A stretch of 7,173 nt of DNA from an uncultured Oscillospiraceae bacterium (GCA_934623545.1 CAKTVN010000081.1:1-7173); one strand, 5' to 3'. Positions 1 to 5,707 are shown, counted from the first letter of the stretch. Program-made: numbers and translations. The notes: a model not told the origin generated them from the letters alone.

Positions 1-2
1 CG

Positions 3-311
3 CCTGTTCTTTATGCTGCTGCGCAGCCGGTTCCTGATAGTGGCACAGCGTATTCTAAGCCTGTTTTAGTCGATACTGAGTACGCGCCTGATGCTAGTGA
101 AGATTCTTTACTTTCTGTTATTTATGGTTTGCTCGGCAAGCCTGTAAAATCCTATACATATTCGTATGTATCTAGTTACAATAATTCGCAGACTGTCTAT
201 AAGCTTGAGTTGCTTGATTACGATATTAACTGGATTGCGTCGTTTCTTCTTCTTTGTGCTGTGATTATTTGTATTTTTAAGGCTGGGGGTGCTTTGTTGT
301 GCAAGCTGTAA
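3..311 (+). CDS. C-terminal part of a membrane-anchored phage protein (partial)
   Basis: The frame is open from the left edge, so 102 residues of a longer protein are visible. An internal TTG at 129 is a possible start but has no convincing ribosome binding site and would ignore the open upstream frame. The visible part begins with a polar stretch rich in Pro, Ala, Ser and Asp, continues with a Tyr/Ser-rich section (KSYTYSYVSSYNNSQ), and ends with one strong transmembrane segment (WIASFLLLCAVIICIF) and a short Lys-containing tail. A soluble domain with a C-terminal membrane anchor, located upstream of the coat gene, is what a minor virion/adsorption protein (pIII-like) or another envelope-anchored phage protein looks like. 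There is no sequence signature to fix the role, so function is inferred from position and topology only. Its end overlaps the next small ORF by 13 nt, which suggests translational coupling. Confidence 0.6.
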   Translation, partial: PVLYAAAQPVPDSGTAYSKPVLVDTEYAPDASEDSLLSVIYGLLGKPVKSYTYSYVSSYNNSQTVYKLELLDYDINWIASFLLLCAVIICIFKAGGALLCKL

Positions 312-457
312 AAGATTTTATTATGTGGTTTATTTCTGAACTTCCCGGCTTTTTGATGTCTGAGCCTTTTTGTTACTTTATTGGTTTTTTCTTCCTTTTT
401 GTAACTGCTCGTCTTTTCGCGCGTATGTGCGGTTTGGGCGGTTCATATAAGACGTAA
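299..457 (+). CDS. Small phage membrane protein, 52 aa
   Basis: The proposed start is GTG at 299, preceded by a GGGGG run at 285-289 with 9-nt spacing. An in-frame ATG at 323 (starting MWFISELPGF) is the alternative but has a poorer upstream site. The protein is short and hydrophobic, with a central membrane segment (YFIGFFFLFVTARLF) followed by a basic and Gly-rich tail ending SYKT. It lies between the C-terminally anchored protein and the coat ORF and overlaps the former by 13 nt. Filamentous phages carry several such tiny minor virion proteins (pVI, pVII, pIX types), and this position suits one. The exact homology cannot be decided from sequence this short. The T-ending codon bias matches the neighbouring phage genes, which supports it as a real gene. 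Confidence 0.55.
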   Translation: MQAVKDFIMWFISELPGFLMSEPFCYFIGFFFLFVTARLFARMCGLGGSYKT

Positions 458-467
458 TTTTTTTATG

Positions 468-474
468 AAAGGGG
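468..474 (+). promoter_or_regulatory. Ribosome binding site of the coat gene (AAAGGGG)
   Basis: AAAGGGG lies in the short gap after the 52-aa ORF and just upstream of the coat reading frame. A start would be expected around 480-485, but no ATG, GTG or TTG occurs there in the coat frame. The site matters because it places the expected start near codons 481-484 rather than at the downstream GTG at 526. An ATG at 465 overlaps the site but opens a 15-codon frame only. Confidence 0.5.
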
Positions 475-480
475 TGCTGT

Positions 481-669
481 CTTCAGGGCGAAACTGGTTA
501 TACTCTCGCTAAGCTGCTCGGTGACGTGACATCGTTTGTAACTTCTGCTATTGCTTGGGTTACAAGCTATGTCAGCGCGATTACCTCGAATCCTCTGATT
601 CTTGGTTTTGTCATTGTCGCGTTTGTCGGCATGGGTGTTGGTCTTATCAACCGACTGATTAAGCTTTAA
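481..669 (+). CDS. Putative major coat protein (pVIII-like), start uncertain
   Basis: The coat frame runs from just after a stop at 466-468 to TAA at 667. From the CTT at 481 it gives 62 residues: an amphipathic N-terminal half (GETGYTLAKLLGDVTSFV), an aromatic/Thr middle, then one membrane span after Asn37-Pro38 (roughly residues 39-56) with a GMGVG motif and a basic end (NRLIKL). Small size, an amphipathic helix plus one glycine-containing span and a positively charged C-terminus fit filamentous phage major coat proteins, as does the intrinsic terminator directly downstream. No canonical start sits 5-9 nt after the AAAGGGG at 468-474. The first canonical start in frame is GTG at 526 (47 aa), which lacks a good site and removes the amphipathic helix. 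A lost base near 480, a sequencing error or a non-standard start are possible. The family call is inferred from position and topology. Confidence 0.55.
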   Translation, partial: LQGETGYTLAKLLGDVTSFVTSAIAWVTSYVSAITSNPLILGFVIVAFVGMGVGLINRLIKL

Positions 670-683
670 GCTTAGTCTATGCT

Positions 684-712
684 TGGGGGGGCTTTGCTCC
701 CCCATTTTTTTT
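684..712 (+). terminator. Rho-independent terminator after the coat gene
   Basis: An 8-bp stem, TGGGGGGG (684-691) with CTCCCCCA (697-704) and one G-T pair, closes a 5-nt CTTTG loop and is followed by eight T residues (705-712). It lies 14 nt after the coat stop and immediately before the ribosome binding site of the Zot gene. A terminator in this place would limit read-through, giving high coat expression and low expression of the assembly ATPase. The same logic is known for the central terminator after gene VIII in Ff phages. Confidence 0.88.
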
Positions 713-722
713 GAGGTGTATT

Positions 723-1454
723 ATGGTTGTTTTTGTTTTAGTTTTGTTTTTTCTCTTTTTTGGTTTCAATTTGTATTCCCGTCGTTTTGCTAATCCGTAC
801 AAGCTGATTTTTATTTTCGGCAAGAAAGGCGCGGGCAAATCCACCCTTATGGTCCGTTGTATGCTGCGTGATCTTAAGCATGGCTGGAATGTTTACACTG
901 ACATTCAAGATTGTATCGTTCCCGGTGTCCGTATTATCAATTCTTCTGATCTTGCTAAGTTTGTTCCTGATGCTAATTCTGCTCTTTATCTTGACGAGGT
1001 TGGCATAGCTTTTGATAACCGTTCTTATAAAACCTTTGATGCTGGTTTACGTGATTTTTTTAAGCTTCAGCGTAAATATAAGTGTAAGGTTGTAATGAAC
1101 TCTCAATCTTTCGACGTTGATAAAAAAATTCGTGACGTTACTGATTCTATGATCCTTCAGACTGCTATTGGAAATGTTTTGACTCTTTCCCGCCCTATTC
1201 GTCGTTCTGTGACGCTCTGTGAAGCTACTGCACAGGCTGATTCACGTATTGCTGACAACCTGAAATTTGAATCTGTCTTTAGGTGGCGTATCTATTTCAT
1301 GCCTAAGTATTTCAAGTATTTTGAATCTTTTAATGCTCCTGAACGTCCTTCTATTCCCTTCCGCGAAATTCCCGCTATTGTCCGTGATATAGCGCGCAAT
1401 AATGCTGAAAAGTCTATCCGTGATACATATGAGGTTGATGATGATGAGGTTTAA
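723..1454 (+). CDS. zot: Zot-family filamentous phage assembly ATPase (pI-like)
   Basis: This 243-aa protein is the inovirus morphogenesis ATPase. In the family it sits in the cell envelope and powers extrusion of phage DNA through the membrane while coat subunits are added. The Walker A motif GKKGAGKST is at residues 33-41, and Walker B, ALYLDEVG, is at residues 87-94 (Asp91, Glu92), followed by the Zot-typical continuation IAFDNRSY. A single hydrophobic span at residues 1-18 precedes the ATPase core. Ff pI instead has its span behind the ATPase domain, but N-terminal anchors are plausible in Gram-positive inoviruses. ATG 723 is chosen because GAGGTG at 713-718 lies correctly upstream; a TTG at 711 in the same frame falls inside the terminator T-run and the binding site. 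The end overlaps the next ORF by 14 nt. Codons are strongly T-ending, like the rest of the phage block. Confidence 0.92.
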   Translation: MVVFVLVLFFLFFGFNLYSRRFANPYKLIFIFGKKGAGKSTLMVRCMLRDLKHGWNVYTDIQDCIVPGVRIINSSDLAKFVPDANSALYLDEVGIAFDNRSYKTFDAGLRDFFKLQRKYKCKVVMNSQSFDVDKKIRDVTDSMILQTAIGNVLTLSRPIRRSVTLCEATAQADSRIADNLKFESVFRWRIYFMPKYFKYFESFNAPERPSIPFREIPAIVRDIARNNAEKSIRDTYEVDDDEV

Positions 1455-1632
1455 GTGTTATGTTTTTGCTAAGACGAAACAGATTAAACATATATCTTGG
1501 TTTTTGGCTGGCTTTGCTTTCGGTGTTGGTAGTCTTTGGGTCGCTCTCGTTGCTTTTGCTCTTGCTTTGATATTTGACCTTCTTTCCTACCTTGTAACTC
1601 CTTCAGATAAGAAAAAAGAGGCTGGTGCGTAA
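1441..1632 (+). CDS. Small phage membrane protein downstream of zot, 63 aa
   Basis: Three consecutive ATG codons (1438, 1441, 1444) follow a GAGG at 1431-1434. 1441 gives the best spacing (6 nt), while the frame could be extended upstream to 1402 only into zot with no binding site. The protein has a basic N-terminus (RFKCYVFAKTKQIK), a long hydrophobic region at about residues 19-50 (WFLAGFAFGVGSLWVALVAF and onward) that could form one long or two short membrane spans, and a charged tail ending SDKKKEAGA. It overlaps zot by 14 nt, so translation is probably coupled. Its stop codon (1630-1632) sits inside the terminator hairpin at the end of the unit. A role in assembly or secretion alongside the ATPase is inferred from position; there is no recognised family. 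Confidence 0.6.
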   Translation: MMRFKCYVFAKTKQIKHISWFLAGFAFGVGSLWVALVAFALALIFDLLSYLVTPSDKKKEAGA

Positions 1633-1656
1633 AAAAATACGCACCAGCCTCTTTTT
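1613..1656 (+). terminator. Strong, probably bidirectional terminator ending the phage late unit
   Basis: A perfect 19-bp stem pairs 1613-1631 with 1638-1656 around a six-A loop (1632-1637). An A-run at the 5' side and a T-run at the 3' side give U-tracts on both strands, so it could stop transcripts from either direction. On the + strand it closes the zot unit. On the minus strand it would stop transcripts from the recombinase gene. The last three codons plus stop of the preceding ORF are inside the stem. Confidence 0.92.
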
Positions 1657-1663
1657 GTACTTT

Positions 1664-1693
1664 AACGCAATAAAAGAATTATTTTGTTGCGTT
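1664..1693. repeat. Near-palindromic 12-bp inverted repeat, dif/att-core-like
   Basis: AACGCAATAAAA (1664-1675) and TTTTGTTGCGTT (1682-1693) form inverted arms with one transition and a 6-bp centre, GAATTA. Taking 11 bp per arm gives a 28-bp site in 11-6-11 layout, the geometry of XerCD/dif and of tyrosine recombinase core sites. Compared from memory with the Bacillus dif sequence, the left arm agrees at about 7 of 11 positions and the right at about 6 of 11, so resemblance is only partial. It lies between the phage terminator and the recombinase gene. It could be the phage recombination site, a Rep-binding site, or simply a hairpin. Confidence 0.4.
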
Positions 1694-1746
1694 GACCGGC
1701 TCGCAAATAAATCCGGGGGGTCGCTCCCCGGTCAAATCAACAAAAT
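1681..1746. other. Imperfect long hairpin in the phage intergenic region (candidate origin/packaging signal)
   Basis: ATTTTGTTG (1681-1689) pairs with CAACAAAAT (1738-1746). After a 2x2 internal loop, TTGACCGG (1692-1699) pairs with CCGGTCAA (1728-1735). Within it, CCGGGG (1713-1718) can instead pair with CCCCGG (1726-1731), so two folds compete. The left arm also overlaps the 1664-1693 palindrome, so the two hairpins exclude each other. Filamentous phage intergenic regions hold hairpins used for strand origins and packaging, and this is the only such region visible. Function is inference. Confidence 0.45.
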
Positions 1747-1846
1747 TATGGTTTTGCTGCGTTTCGCGCCCGTTTGGATGTCGCCGCTCTACTCTATAGA
1801 GACAGCTCCTCCTCTCGTACGAACTCTACATACAGACTACCATACG

Positions 1847-1891
1847 CCGCACGAAACGTCAACTGAAAGTTTACGCTTCGTGCGGATTTTT
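1847..1891 (+). terminator. Long imperfect hairpin with T-run over the recombinase 3' end
   Basis: CCGCACGAA (1847-1855) pairs with TTCGTGCGG (1877-1885). Inside, CG/CG and AACT/AGTT (1861-1864 with 1868-1871) continue the stem across small mismatches to a GAA loop. ATTTTT follows on the + strand (1886-1891). On that strand it is a plausible terminator that would protect the recombinase from antisense phage transcripts. On the minus strand no T-run follows, so it is not an ordinary terminator for the recombinase, whose stop codon (1871-1873) lies inside it. A recombinase-binding role cannot be excluded. Confidence 0.5.
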
Positions 1892-2389
1892 GTGATATTT
1901 CTGCCTGTAAAGCTGGTCAGCCATGGCGTAAATCATTGTCACGTTTGGTCCGCTATGGTTGAGCGCCCGCTGCACCTTGGCAATATCGCCGTACTTTGCG
2001 AGCAAATCTACCGCATAGACCTTCCGCGCCGAGTGCGGCGCGACATTCTGCGGCAGCCGGAACGCGACCGCCGCGCGCTTGACGTTTTTCCAAACCGTCT
2101 GACGGGTCCGGTGCCGTTCCGGGTCGTTTTTATGCTCGAAGACGTACTTTTTCCCGGCGATTTTCCGCATATCCTTTAGCAAATATTCCAGAAGCCCGAC
2201 GATTCGGCGCTTTCCGGTCTTCTGCTCCGTCACCCAGAAGCGCCGCCCGATTTGGTCTGTCCGCAGCGCCAGCACGTCGCCGATACGTAAACCGGTATGA
2301 ATACATACACGCATAATGACACGGTTTACGGGCATAAGCGCCGCCAGAACGTGTTCAACCTCGCGATTCAACAGATATTCTGTCTTCAT
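1871..2389 (-). CDS. Minimal tyrosine recombinase/integrase, catalytic domain only
   Basis: This 172-aa protein has the full active-site set of tyrosine recombinases: Arg35 in TGLRIGD, Lys57 or Lys60 in EQKTGKRR, His119 and Arg122 in HSAR, His145 in LNHS, and nucleophile Tyr154 in TMIY, nine residues after His145 as usual. Family members catalyse site-specific strand exchange through a 3'-phosphotyrosine. The usual N-terminal SAM-like core-binding domain (about 100 residues) is absent; only a dozen or so residues precede the catalytic fold, as in small Fim-type invertases and some element integrases. The start is ATG 2387-2389 with AGGAGG just upstream (short 3-nt spacing). The frame continues upstream to 2557, but that part looks non-coding and overlaps the transglutaminase gene. 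Codon use is GC-rich, unlike the AT-rich phage genes, so it may be a chromosomal or separately acquired gene. Its position beside the phage repeats suggests it is the prophage integrase. Confidence 0.85.
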   Translation of the reverse strand: MKTEYLLNREVEHVLAALMPVNRVIMRVCIHTGLRIGDVLALRTDQIGRRFWVTEQKTGKRRIVGLLEYLLKDMRKIAGKKYVFEHKNDPERHRTRQTVWKNVKRAAVAFRLPQNVAPHSARKVYAVDLLAKYGDIAKVQRALNHSGPNVTMIYAMADQLYRQKYHKNPHEA

Positions 2390-2406
2390 ACTCCTCCTGT
2401 ATGCCG

Positions 2407-2439
2407 AAAATTCCGCGCCAGTCTCAAGACGGCGCGGAA
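2407..2439 (-). terminator. Terminator hairpin ending the moxR-DUF58-transglutaminase operon
   Basis: Read on the minus strand, a 9-bp stem TTCCGCGCC / GGCGCGGAA (2431-2439 with 2411-2419) closes over an inner GTC/GAC stem and is followed by TTTT (2410-2407). It lies 75 nt beyond the transglutaminase stop and ends just before the Shine-Dalgarno of the recombinase. The T-run is short, so some read-through into the recombinase is possible. Confidence 0.6.
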
Positions 2440-2514
2440 CTGCGCGGCGCATCGCGTGCGGGCGCTGCGCACCGGGGACCCCGGCGCGTTTCCCGCCACG
2501 CCCACACGTCAAAT

Positions 2515-4734
2515 TCACGCGATGACATAGACCATGCGGTACAAGAACCGCTTCCAAAGATTTTTCGTCTGCATCAGCTGCCGCGTCAACTCATCGCAGC
2601 GGCGGCTGAGCCGGGAAAGCTCCTCCGGCGTGATGCGGTGCTGGCTGAAGCGCGCCTTGAGCGCGATCTCCTCCAACTCCGGCTCCGGCGTTTCGCCTGC
2701 AAGCTTCGACAGGAAGCACAAATGCCGGAAATACATGACGGCGCGGCGGTTGATTTGCCCATGCTGAAGCTGTGCAGCGCGTCCGCTCAGCCGGAGAACA
2801 CGGTAGGCAAACCACGCCCCGGCGAACGCAAGAATGCCGAACACGACTGTGAGCAGACCTCCTCTTCCCTGCTTTGCGGTTTCGTTATTCGCGTCCGGGA
2901 GCGCCCCCGTGCTTTGGCTCCCGTTCCGGTCGCTCTGCGCGGGCGTCTGCGGTTCATTCGGCTCCTGCGTCGGTCCTGTTTCGTCTGGCTTGGACGTCCC
3001 CGGTGCGGACGGCTGCTCCTCCGGTGTCTGTGTCAATGTATCGGGCTCTGAGACGTTCTCCGCAAAGCTCGCGGGCGTCGCGTCGAGGACCTTCCAGCCG
3101 ACGCCGTCTACATAATATTCCGTCCAGGCGTGTGCCTCATCCTCGGTAACGGCTGTCCACTGATCCTGCCGCGCAGACACGTAATAGCCGGTCACATACC
3201 GCGCCGGAATGCCCCAGTAGCGCAGGATGACCGCCGCAGCCGTCGCAAAATGAACGCAATAGCCCGTGTCGCTCTGCGTCAGGAACCAGATCGCGAAGTC
3301 CTCCCCCTCCGGCACGCGCGGCGTGTCCAGACTGTAGGTCTTCCCGTCCTGGACCAGCTCCGCGACGGCATCGGCGTAGAGCCCATAGTTGAGCGCATTG
3401 ATCCCGCCCTCTGCAAGCCCCGAGTTGCGCAGCTGCACCGCTGAAATCGTGTCGAGCGCCGCAGTTACGTCGTCCGGCAGCTGCGTATAGTTTTCGTGGA
3501 CGAAGTCCTGATAGGCGGCGCTGGTCTCATAGTGCGACGTTTCGGAGGTATAGTCGATCGAATATTCCGTTTCCTGATTGCGGTTGCGGACGTAGGCGTC
3601 GGTATACGGCTCCGCGCCGCTCGGAAATTCCACGGGGCGGTACGGCAGATAATAGATCGAGGATTTCATGTCTGTCTTGACCGTGACAGTCCGGATGGCG
3701 CCGTCCGCGTACCGCCGCTCGTTGAGGAAAACGCTGTCCGGGACGGAAATTCCGGCATACGCATCGTCAGAAAGCGCGCGCCAGCTGTTATTTTCATAGA
3801 CCGCGAGCGAGTTTGCCCGCAGATGGTACACGCCGTTCACCGGCGCATAGACCGACATGACGTGCCGACCGGTCTTCCCCTGCGGACCGACGCGCGAGAG
3901 ATTGACTCGTTCGACGCTGGAGTCCCAGCTCTGGCTCCCGAGCGTACTCGGCGAGAACGGCGAGACAAATTCCATCTGCCCCGTCCGCTCGTTGAGCCGG
4001 AACACTGAGAGCTTTTCAATGACCGCGCTGACCTCGTCCTGAAGGCTGTCAGACCACGCGCTGCGCGCGTAAAGCTCCGGCGGCTCGATGGCGACCAGCA
4101 GCGCGCAGAGCGCCGCCAGTGGCAGCAGCAGGACCGTACTCAGCCTTGCGGCGGCGTCCGCGTCGCTCCGGCGGACGCTCTGGGTCAGCGCGGCAAGCGC
4201 CAGCGCGCCGATCAGCAGCAGCTCCGCCCATGTGGCGGGCGTCGTCTCCAGAATCACGAGCCCCGCGATCAGCGGCGGAAGCGCCGCCGGGAAGCAGAGC
4301 CATGCGCAATGCCTGCGCGCGAGCGCGTCGGCGCAGAAAAACGCAAGGAATACGGAAAGTATGATGAAAAACGCGTTCGCGGACAGCGCTGCGGGGATAT
4401 CTGTCGGGATGATGAGGTCCTTCCCGAGCGAAAACGCCGCGGAATAGACCGGCGCGATGCAGTCGGCAGTCAGCAAAAACGCGCCGACGCACTCCTCCCA
4501 GCGCAGGACCAGCGCCGCCGTGAGCAGCGCAAAGACCGCGATGAGTCCGATCCAGCCGCGCCGCACGCTCAGGAAAACCGTAAACAGCAGCGCCAGCGAC
4601 AGGCACACCAGTCCGAGCGGAATCGGGTCGACCGGTACGGAAAATGCCGTGATCAGGCAGAAGATCGCTCCCAGCGTCATGGCGAAGACATAGCCGGTGC
4701 AGGATAAAATACGCGGCAGAAGGTGCTTTTTCAT
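2515..4734 (-). CDS. TgpA-type membrane transglutaminase-like protein
   Basis: This 739-aa protein follows the TgpA plan. The N-terminal third (to about residue 217) has seven or eight hydrophobic segments. A large extracytoplasmic region follows, with a transglutaminase core holding Cys493 (DTGYCVHFATA), His535 (EDEAHAWTEYY) and Asp551 (WKVLDATP). Then comes a Pro/Thr/Gln/Glu-rich linker (about 563-630), one more membrane span (about 634-655) and a cytoplasmic DUF4129-like tail. The intact Cys-His-Asp triad suggests a papain-like transglutaminase or protease activity on surface proteins, but substrates of this family are poorly known. The start codon overlaps the DUF58 stop by 4 nt (ATGA), and a GAGGGGG lies a few bases upstream, so translation is coupled. 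It is the last gene of the moxR operon. This three-gene set is widely conserved and usually linked to envelope function. Confidence 0.92.
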   Translation of the reverse strand: MKKHLLPRILSCTGYVFAMTLGAIFCLITAFSVPVDPIPLGLVCLSLALLFTVFLSVRRGWIGLIAVFALLTAALVLRWEECVGAFLLTADCIAPVYSAAFSLGKDLIIPTDIPAALSANAFFIILSVFLAFFCADALARRHCAWLCFPAALPPLIAGLVILETTPATWAELLLIGALALAALTQSVRRSDADAAARLSTVLLLPLAALCALLVAIEPPELYARSAWSDSLQDEVSAVIEKLSVFRLNERTGQMEFVSPFSPSTLGSQSWDSSVERVNLSRVGPQGKTGRHVMSVYAPVNGVYHLRANSLAVYENNSWRALSDDAYAGISVPDSVFLNERRYADGAIRTVTVKTDMKSSIYYLPYRPVEFPSGAEPYTDAYVRNRNQETEYSIDYTSETSHYETSAAYQDFVHENYTQLPDDVTAALDTISAVQLRNSGLAEGGINALNYGLYADAVAELVQDGKTYSLDTPRVPEGEDFAIWFLTQSDTGYCVHFATAAAVILRYWGIPARYVTGYYVSARQDQWTAVTEDEAHAWTEYYVDGVGWKVLDATPASFAENVSEPDTLTQTPEEQPSAPGTSKPDETGPTQEPNEPQTPAQSDRNGSQSTGALPDANNETAKQGRGGLLTVVFGILAFAGAWFAYRVLRLSGRAAQLQHGQINRRAVMYFRHLCFLSKLAGETPEPELEEIALKARFSQHRITPEELSRLSRRCDELTRQLMQTKNLWKRFLYRMVYVIA

Positions 4735-5705
4735 GCGCGCACCCCCTCTTCCGGCAGGCGGATGTGATACCGCCAGTCCGCCGCGGCGAAGCTCCGCCCG
4801 GCGATGCTCGGCATATCCTCGCGCAGCGGCGTATCGAGGAGCTTTTCCATCAGCTTGTCCAGATCCTGCTCCTCGCGCAGCTCCATCGTCTCCGGCTCAA
4901 GATCGGACGGGCGGAGCCAGCAGGCAAAATGCGCCGTTTCGTGCGCCAAAAGCCACCGGCTCATCCAGTTCAGCAGATCGAGCGTCTCGTCGACCTGTCC
5001 CCTCGTCCCGCGCAGATCGAAGGTCAGAAGGACCTGTCCCCTGTTCGGTTCCTGCGCCTCGCGGACGATCAGCTCGTCCGTCTTTGCCGACAGCTTCCAG
5101 TGAATGTCGCGCATACTGTCCCCCGGGCGGTATTCCCGGAGGTCATGGACCTCGGAAAAACCGCCGCCCGGCTTCGGGCGGTAGGACCGCGTCTGAAACC
5201 GGCTGAGATTCGGAAGCGGCTCCGGCTTTTCCGTAAGCGGAAGCACGCGCAGCGTTCCAAGCTCCGGCAGACGCAGCCGGAAGGAAAAAATTCCGAGATA
5301 GTCTGTGATCCTTCCGTGCAGAAAGGTGTAAGTATAAGCGCCGCAATGCGCCGTCTGAAGCGGGATGTCGCGGCGGTCCCATGCGGCGAAGCGGTATTCC
5401 TGCGTCAGCTCCGTCCCGGCAAGACGGTCCGCGCAGCGCAGCCGGAGTGAGCACGGCGGCGCGGGCAGGCGCGTGCGCTGGCGGTTGGAGATCTGAAGCA
5501 GGACCTCCTCCCCTCTTTTGCACGACGCCGGAAGCTGCGCCGCGACCTGCTGGCGCAGAATGCACGGCAGGCTGCACAGCAGCGAAAACGGCGGCAGAAG
5601 CAGCAAAAACATGAGCAGAAACCACGACAGCCAGCCGGTATAATAGCAGTGGAACAGGAACACGCCGATCAGCACTGCCGCGTAAATGAGCCTGTTTTTC
5701 AGCAT
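4731..5705 (-). CDS. DUF58 domain protein, membrane anchored
   Basis: This 324-aa protein has two N-terminal hydrophobic segments (about residues 5-20 and 25-48), then a beta-rich region, and the DUF58 signature at residues 188-216: DLREYRPGDSMRDIHWKL followed by AKTDELIVREAQ. The following stretch (QVLLTFDLRG, about 224-233) is the von Willebrand A-like strand found in these proteins. DUF58 proteins are encoded next to MoxR ATPases and are thought to be their partners or targets in complex assembly or stress and envelope functions; the precise role is unknown. GAGGA lies about 8 nt upstream of the ATG, inside the end of moxR. The gene starts 2 nt after the moxR stop and overlaps the transglutaminase start, indicating one transcript. 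Length is in the lower part of the family range, and no key part appears missing. Confidence 0.92.
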   Translation of the reverse strand: MLKNRLIYAAVLIGVFLFHCYYTGWLSWFLLMFLLLLPPFSLLCSLPCILRQQVAAQLPASCKRGEEVLLQISNRQRTRLPAPPCSLRLRCADRLAGTELTQEYRFAAWDRRDIPLQTAHCGAYTYTFLHGRITDYLGIFSFRLRLPELGTLRVLPLTEKPEPLPNLSRFQTRSYRPKPGGGFSEVHDLREYRPGDSMRDIHWKLSAKTDELIVREAQEPNRGQVLLTFDLRGTRGQVDETLDLLNWMSRWLLAHETAHFACWLRPSDLEPETMELREEQDLDKLMEKLLDTPLREDMPSIAGRSFAAADWRYHIRLPEEGVRA

Positions 5706-5707
5706 CT

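Larger units (their letters stand above)
1..2389. mobile_element. Inovirus (filamentous phage) prophage, right-hand part
   Basis: The block contains a run of short hydrophobic proteins, a coat-like peptide followed by an intrinsic terminator, a Zot-family ATPase, and a repeat-rich non-coding stretch next to a tyrosine recombinase. This order (small virion proteins, coat, terminator, assembly ATPase, intergenic region) is characteristic of filamentous phages. Replication initiator and ssDNA-binding genes are not seen and would lie beyond the left edge. Composition shifts from T-rich, T-ending codons to GC-rich near 1750, so the true right boundary is unclear: it could be in the intergenic region at about 1660-1850, or between the recombinase start and the chromosomal operon at about 2390-2515. 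I found no obvious direct repeat marking attL or attR. The inovirus identity is well supported; the boundary is inference. Confidence 0.7.

Noticed and set aside
463..705. Minus-strand 80-codon frame opposite the coat gene and terminator
   Set aside because: It begins in the coat binding site, crosses the terminator, and has a charged, low-complexity product without any family features; it is a shadow of the coat frame.
1625..2179. Plus-strand 184-codon frame across the intergenic region
   Set aside because: It starts inside the terminator stem, runs through hairpins, and mostly lies antisense to the recombinase, whose catalytic motifs are unmistakable.
2390..2557. N-terminal extension of the recombinase as a core-binding domain
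   Set aside because: The frame is open, but its product is Arg/Gly/Pro-rich and overlaps the end of the transglutaminase and the operon terminator; the AGGAGG before ATG 2389 marks the real start.
3496..4008. Long plus-strand frames opposite the transglutaminase, DUF58 and moxR genes
   Set aside because: High GC removes stop codons from other frames; none of the products shows recognisable motifs, while the minus-strand genes show complete domains.
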